Assembly (NCBI GenBank): GCA_900545175.1
Contig: UQYF01000051.1
Span: forward strand, 1-15,433
DNA length: 15,433 bases
From: an uncultured Eubacteriales bacterium
Lineage (GTDB): Bacteria > Bacillota > Clostridia > Lachnospirales > Lachnospiraceae
Reading direction: 5' to 3'
The position numbers and the translations under genes are program-made. The notes below the pieces were generated by a model. The model worked only from the letters and a program-made list of their open reading frames with translations, was not told the DNA's origin and ran no database searches. Shown in pieces: positions 12,972-15,433 of this stretch (the stretch's first letter is position 1; each line of letters starts with the position of its first letter).

Positions 12972-14042
12972 TTATATTTCTCCTTGGATTTCCTCTACAG
13001 CCTCAAAAAAGCGTTCCATCTCTTCATCAGTGCCTATCGTTATTCTAAGATGCTCTTTTACTCGCTCCCCTGTAAAATAGCGTACATAGATGTTGCGTTT
13101 TTTAAGTTCCTCGAACATCTGCTTTGCTGTGATTTTCGATGGCTTCGCAAATATGAAATTCGTCTTAGAATCGGGAAATGTAAATCCAAGCTCCTTAAGT
13201 CTTATCTTGGCAGCTTCCCTTGTATCGACAATCTTAGCAACCGTCGTGTCAAAATATTCCTTATCTTCAAGCACTGCTGCTCCCAGTTCAATCGCTGCCA
13301 TGTTCATTGTATAGGAATTGTAGGAATATTTTACGTCATTTAAAGCTTTTATAAGCTCTTCATTTCCGATAGCATATCCTATTCTCAGACCTGCCATTGA
13401 GCGTGATTTTGAAAATGTCCTCACAACCAGAAGATTATCATATTCGTCTATAAGGCTCAGTGCGCTCTCTCCTCCAAAATCAATATATGCTTCATCCACA
13501 ATCACTATAACATCACGGTTGGCATCAAGTATCTTCTTAACGCTGTCAAGCTCCATATATATGCCTGTCGGTGCATTAGGGTTAGGGAAAATTATTCCGC
13601 CGTTCTCTCCCATATAGTCCTCAGGCTTGATATTAAAGCTGTCATCAAGCATCGGTCTTTCATAAGGAATATGGAATAAATCAGCCCACACTTCATAAAA
13701 TGAATAGCTCACATCAGGAAACAGAATAGGCTTATCCGAATTAAAAAAAGTCAAAAAAGACATTGCAATCACATCATCTGAACCGACACCTACAAAAACC
13801 TGCTCATTTTTCACTCCGTATTCCGATGCAAGTGCACTTACAAGCTTTGAGGCTGCCGGGTCCGGATAAAGACGATACCTTTCGACATCCATCTGCTCTG
13901 CCGTGCGCCTGGCAAAAGGTGAAGGTGGATATGGGTTCTCGTTGGTATTTAGCTTTATAAGCTTTCCTTCTACCTTTGGCTGCTCACCAGGTACATATGG
14001 CACCACCTTGCGGATATTCTCTCTCCACTTTTTTTCACTCAT
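12972..14042 (-). CDS. hisC: Histidinol-phosphate aminotransferase
   Basis: A PLP-dependent class I/II aminotransferase of the HisC group, which converts imidazole-acetol phosphate and glutamate to histidinol phosphate in histidine synthesis. From the ATG at 14042 it has 356 residues, typical for HisC. Landmarks are KLNTNENPYPPSP (near residue 30), GSDDVI, NPNAPTG (154-160), DEAYIDFG (183-190), the PLP lysine in TFSKSRSMAGLRIGY (K212), and HLRITIG with the substrate-binding arginine (R333). GGAGG lies 7 nt before this ATG. The frame is open upstream to 14102, adding 20 residues that resemble no HisC and match the repeat at 12756-12791. No other his gene is nearby; it follows an aspartate-type aminotransferase by 81 nt. 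Some HisC-type enzymes also act on aromatic amino acids, so specificity is not proven. Confidence 0.88.
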   Translation of the reverse strand: MSEKKWRENIRKVVPYVPGEQPKVEGKLIKLNTNENPYPPSPFARRTAEQMDVERYRLYPDPAASKLVSALASEYGVKNEQVFVGVGSDDVIAMSFLTFFNSDKPILFPDVSYSFYEVWADLFHIPYERPMLDDSFNIKPEDYMGENGGIIFPNPNAPTGIYMELDSVKKILDANRDVIVIVDEAYIDFGGESALSLIDEYDNLLVVRTFSKSRSMAGLRIGYAIGNEELIKALNDVKYSYNSYTMNMAAIELGAAVLEDKEYFDTTVAKIVDTREAAKIRLKELGFTFPDSKTNFIFAKPSKITAKQMFEELKKRNIYVRYFTGERVKEHLRITIGTDEEMERFFEAVEEIQGEI

Positions 14043-14066
14043 CACTAATCCTCCCACAAAATTATC

Positions 14067-14108
14067 AATGATATCAGCAATCTGCTTTCGCTTCCTGCTC
14101 ATATAAAA
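14067..14108. repeat. Direct repeat copy A, upstream of hisC
   Basis: These 42 nt match 12756-12791 at 34 of 36 shared positions; the only length difference is a 6-nt block (GCTTCC). On the minus strand it covers the upstream in-frame ATG of the hisC frame (14102) and reads MSRKRKQIADII, against MSRKQIANII in copy B. It ends 24 nt before the preferred hisC start. Confidence 0.85.
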
Positions 14109-14123
14109 TTGTCCACTTATACT

Positions 14124-15311
14124 CTATAAACCTAACTCTCTGGCTACCAATGCAAACTTTGGCAGCGCATTCATTATTGTATCATATGATACACAATATG
14201 CAATTCTTACATATCCTGCACATGCGAATGAGCTTCCCGGAACAACCAGAATATTATGGCTCTTTGCAGTCATGACAAGCTTTTCCTCGTCCTTATCCGG
14301 TGCCTTCACCCACAGATAGAATGCGCCCTGAGGCTTGATGCACTCAAACCCAAGTTCCGTGAGTCCATCATAGAGTGCTTTGCGGTTCTTATCATAAGCT
14401 GCTACGTTGACTTCAACGTCAAGACATCTTGCAACAACGCGCTGCATAAGTGTCGGTGCATTTACAAATCCAAGTATTCTTGTGGCAACTCCCGCCGCCG
14501 ACTGAAGCATCTTCGCATCGACCACCTCATCAGGAATGACAAGATATCCTATTCTCTCACCCGGAAGTGACAATGATTTGCTGAACGAATAGCCGACTAT
14601 AGTGTTATCATAATACTTTGTCAAAAAAGGAACCTCAACGCCATCGTAGACAAGCTCACGATATGGCTCATCAGCTATGAGATAAATCTCTGTGCCATAC
14701 TCCTTCTGTTTTTTGTCCATAATTGAAGCAATTTTTCTGATTATATCTTCAGAATAGACAACTCCTGACGGATTATTCGGATTATTCACGATAACAGCCT
14801 TGGTTTTTGGTGTTATCGCTGCCTCAAAAGCTGCCATATCCGGCATAAATGTGCTCTCATCGGGAGCAACCTCGACAAGCTTTCCATCATAATTGGCAAC
14901 ATATGAACGGTACTCGCCAAAGTAAGGCGCAAAAGCTATAACCTCATCACCTACGTTTAAAAGTGACTTGAATATGACATTCAATCCGCCTGCCGCACCG
15001 ACAGTCATGATGATATTTTCATATGTGAAGTGTGTTCCGAATCTCTTATTGAGATTATCCGCAACGGCGCCTCTCACATCCGCATAGCCCGGATTGCTTG
15101 TATATCCATGCAAAAATGTACTTTCCTCCTCGCAGACAACCGCCTTTATCGCTTCATTTACTTCCGAAGGCGCAGGCACATTAGGGTTTCCAAGGCTGAA
15201 ATCATATACGTTTTCAGCACCATACTGCGCTGCAAGCTTCTTTCCCTCCTCGAACATAGCCCGTATAACCGAGCTGCCCTTCACAAGACCAACCATTCTC
15301 TCTGAAATCAT
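14124..15311 (-). CDS. PLP-dependent aspartate-type aminotransferase
   Basis: A 395-residue fold-type I aminotransferase of subgroup I, most like aspartate or broad-specificity aminotransferases of clostridia. Visible are FSLGNPNVPAP (38-48), HGYTSNPGYADVR (68-80), NNPNNPSGVVYS (176-187), IADEPYREL (D214, Y217), the PLP lysine in YSFSKSLSLPGERIGY (K245), and the substrate carboxylate-binding arginine in YVRIAY (R369). It is cytoplasmic and complete. The ATG at 15311 has GGAGG 7 nt upstream. It is probably first of an operon with hisC, 81 nt downstream. It transfers amino groups between amino acids and 2-oxoglutarate or similar acceptors; the exact substrate cannot be read from sequence. Confidence 0.92.
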   Translation of the reverse strand: MISERMVGLVKGSSVIRAMFEEGKKLAAQYGAENVYDFSLGNPNVPAPSEVNEAIKAVVCEEESTFLHGYTSNPGYADVRGAVADNLNKRFGTHFTYENIIMTVGAAGGLNVIFKSLLNVGDEVIAFAPYFGEYRSYVANYDGKLVEVAPDESTFMPDMAAFEAAITPKTKAVIVNNPNNPSGVVYSEDIIRKIASIMDKKQKEYGTEIYLIADEPYRELVYDGVEVPFLTKYYDNTIVGYSFSKSLSLPGERIGYLVIPDEVVDAKMLQSAAGVATRILGFVNAPTLMQRVVARCLDVEVNVAAYDKNRKALYDGLTELGFECIKPQGAFYLWVKAPDKDEEKLVMTAKSHNILVVPGSSFACAGYVRIAYCVSYDTIMNALPKFALVARELGL

Positions 15312-15390
15312 ACCGGTTCCTCCTCGTATAATATTTTTTATCTAGGTAATTGCGAAACTCAAATTTATCAATGAACAATTGTGCAATTTT

Positions 15391-15418
15391 ACTATATTGC
15401 AAGCCAGACTATTTGCAA
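15391..15418 (-). promoter_or_regulatory. Candidate promoter of the aminotransferase operon
   Basis: On the minus strand TTGCAA (15418-15413) is followed after 16 nt by TATAGT (15396-15391), 4/6 and 5/6 to the sigma-A consensus. The start near 15384 would give a leader of about 70 nt. The leader contains a small palindrome, AATTG-TG-CAATT, around 15377-15388. Confidence 0.4.
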
Positions 15419-15433
15419 ACACTAATAGTTCAG

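Noticed and set aside
15328..15356. TTCGCA-N17-TATTAT promoter-like pair before the aminotransferase
   Set aside because: The predicted start would fall inside the GGAGG ribosome binding site of that gene, so it is unlikely to be used; the pair at 15391-15418 fits better.

Overview
The window is about 15.4 kb of a low-to-moderate GC Firmicute chromosome, most likely a spore-forming Clostridia of the Lachnospiraceae type. The evidence is a complete spoIIAA-spoIIAB-sigF operon, spoVA genes, strong GGAGG-type ribosome binding sites, and the neighbourhood of folC, a TPR/zinc-ribbon protein, a J-domain protein and a DUF5685 protein. Every gene I can support lies on the minus strand, so transcription runs from high to low coordinates. 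There are no rRNA or tRNA genes, no CRISPR array and no transposase gene.

In transcription order: (1) Positions 15311-12972 hold two fold-type I PLP aminotransferases, an aspartate-type enzyme and a HisC-type enzyme. (2) Positions 12701-10693 hold a tight three-gene module of unknown role: a membrane zinc-ribbon protein, a DUF5685 protein and a J-domain protein with an FG-rich linker and a cysteine-rich tail. (3) Positions 10550-7477 hold folC, a 47-residue acidic small protein that is not in a long ORF, and a membrane TPR protein with a zinc ribbon. This unit ends at a strong 14-bp-stem terminator. (4) Positions 7336-4632 hold the sporulation block spoIIAA, spoIIAB, sigF, spoVAA, spoVAB. (5) Positions 4487-2799 hold a PAS/degenerate-GGDEF/EAL protein placed between spoVAB and spoVAC. 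(6) Positions 2659-1602 hold spoVAC and an HD-domain protein. (7) Positions 980-66 hold a YitT-family membrane protein.

The sporulation genes fit the usual logic. SpoIIAB holds sigma-F inactive and SpoIIAA frees it in the forespore. The SpoVA proteins form the inner-membrane path for dipicolinic acid. Two very similar forespore-type promoter candidates, G(A/C)ATA-N17-GATAATA, lie just upstream of spoVAA and of spoVAC, so the split spoVA set can still be co-expressed. spoVAD and spoVAE are not in the window, although they usually follow spoVAC.

The most unusual sequence is non-coding: a nested, almost perfectly paired foldback of about 287 nt at 1243-1529 between the HD gene and yitT. It is capped by two hairpins that both present an AGGA loop on the + strand. 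One of them matches the published CsrA-binding consensus exactly. It may be an undescribed structured RNA (possibly a CsrA-binding RNA) or a non-autonomous foldback element; sequence alone does not decide. Other non-coding points are a 36/42-nt direct repeat on either side of hisC, and an inverted repeat with direct repeats in the folC leader.
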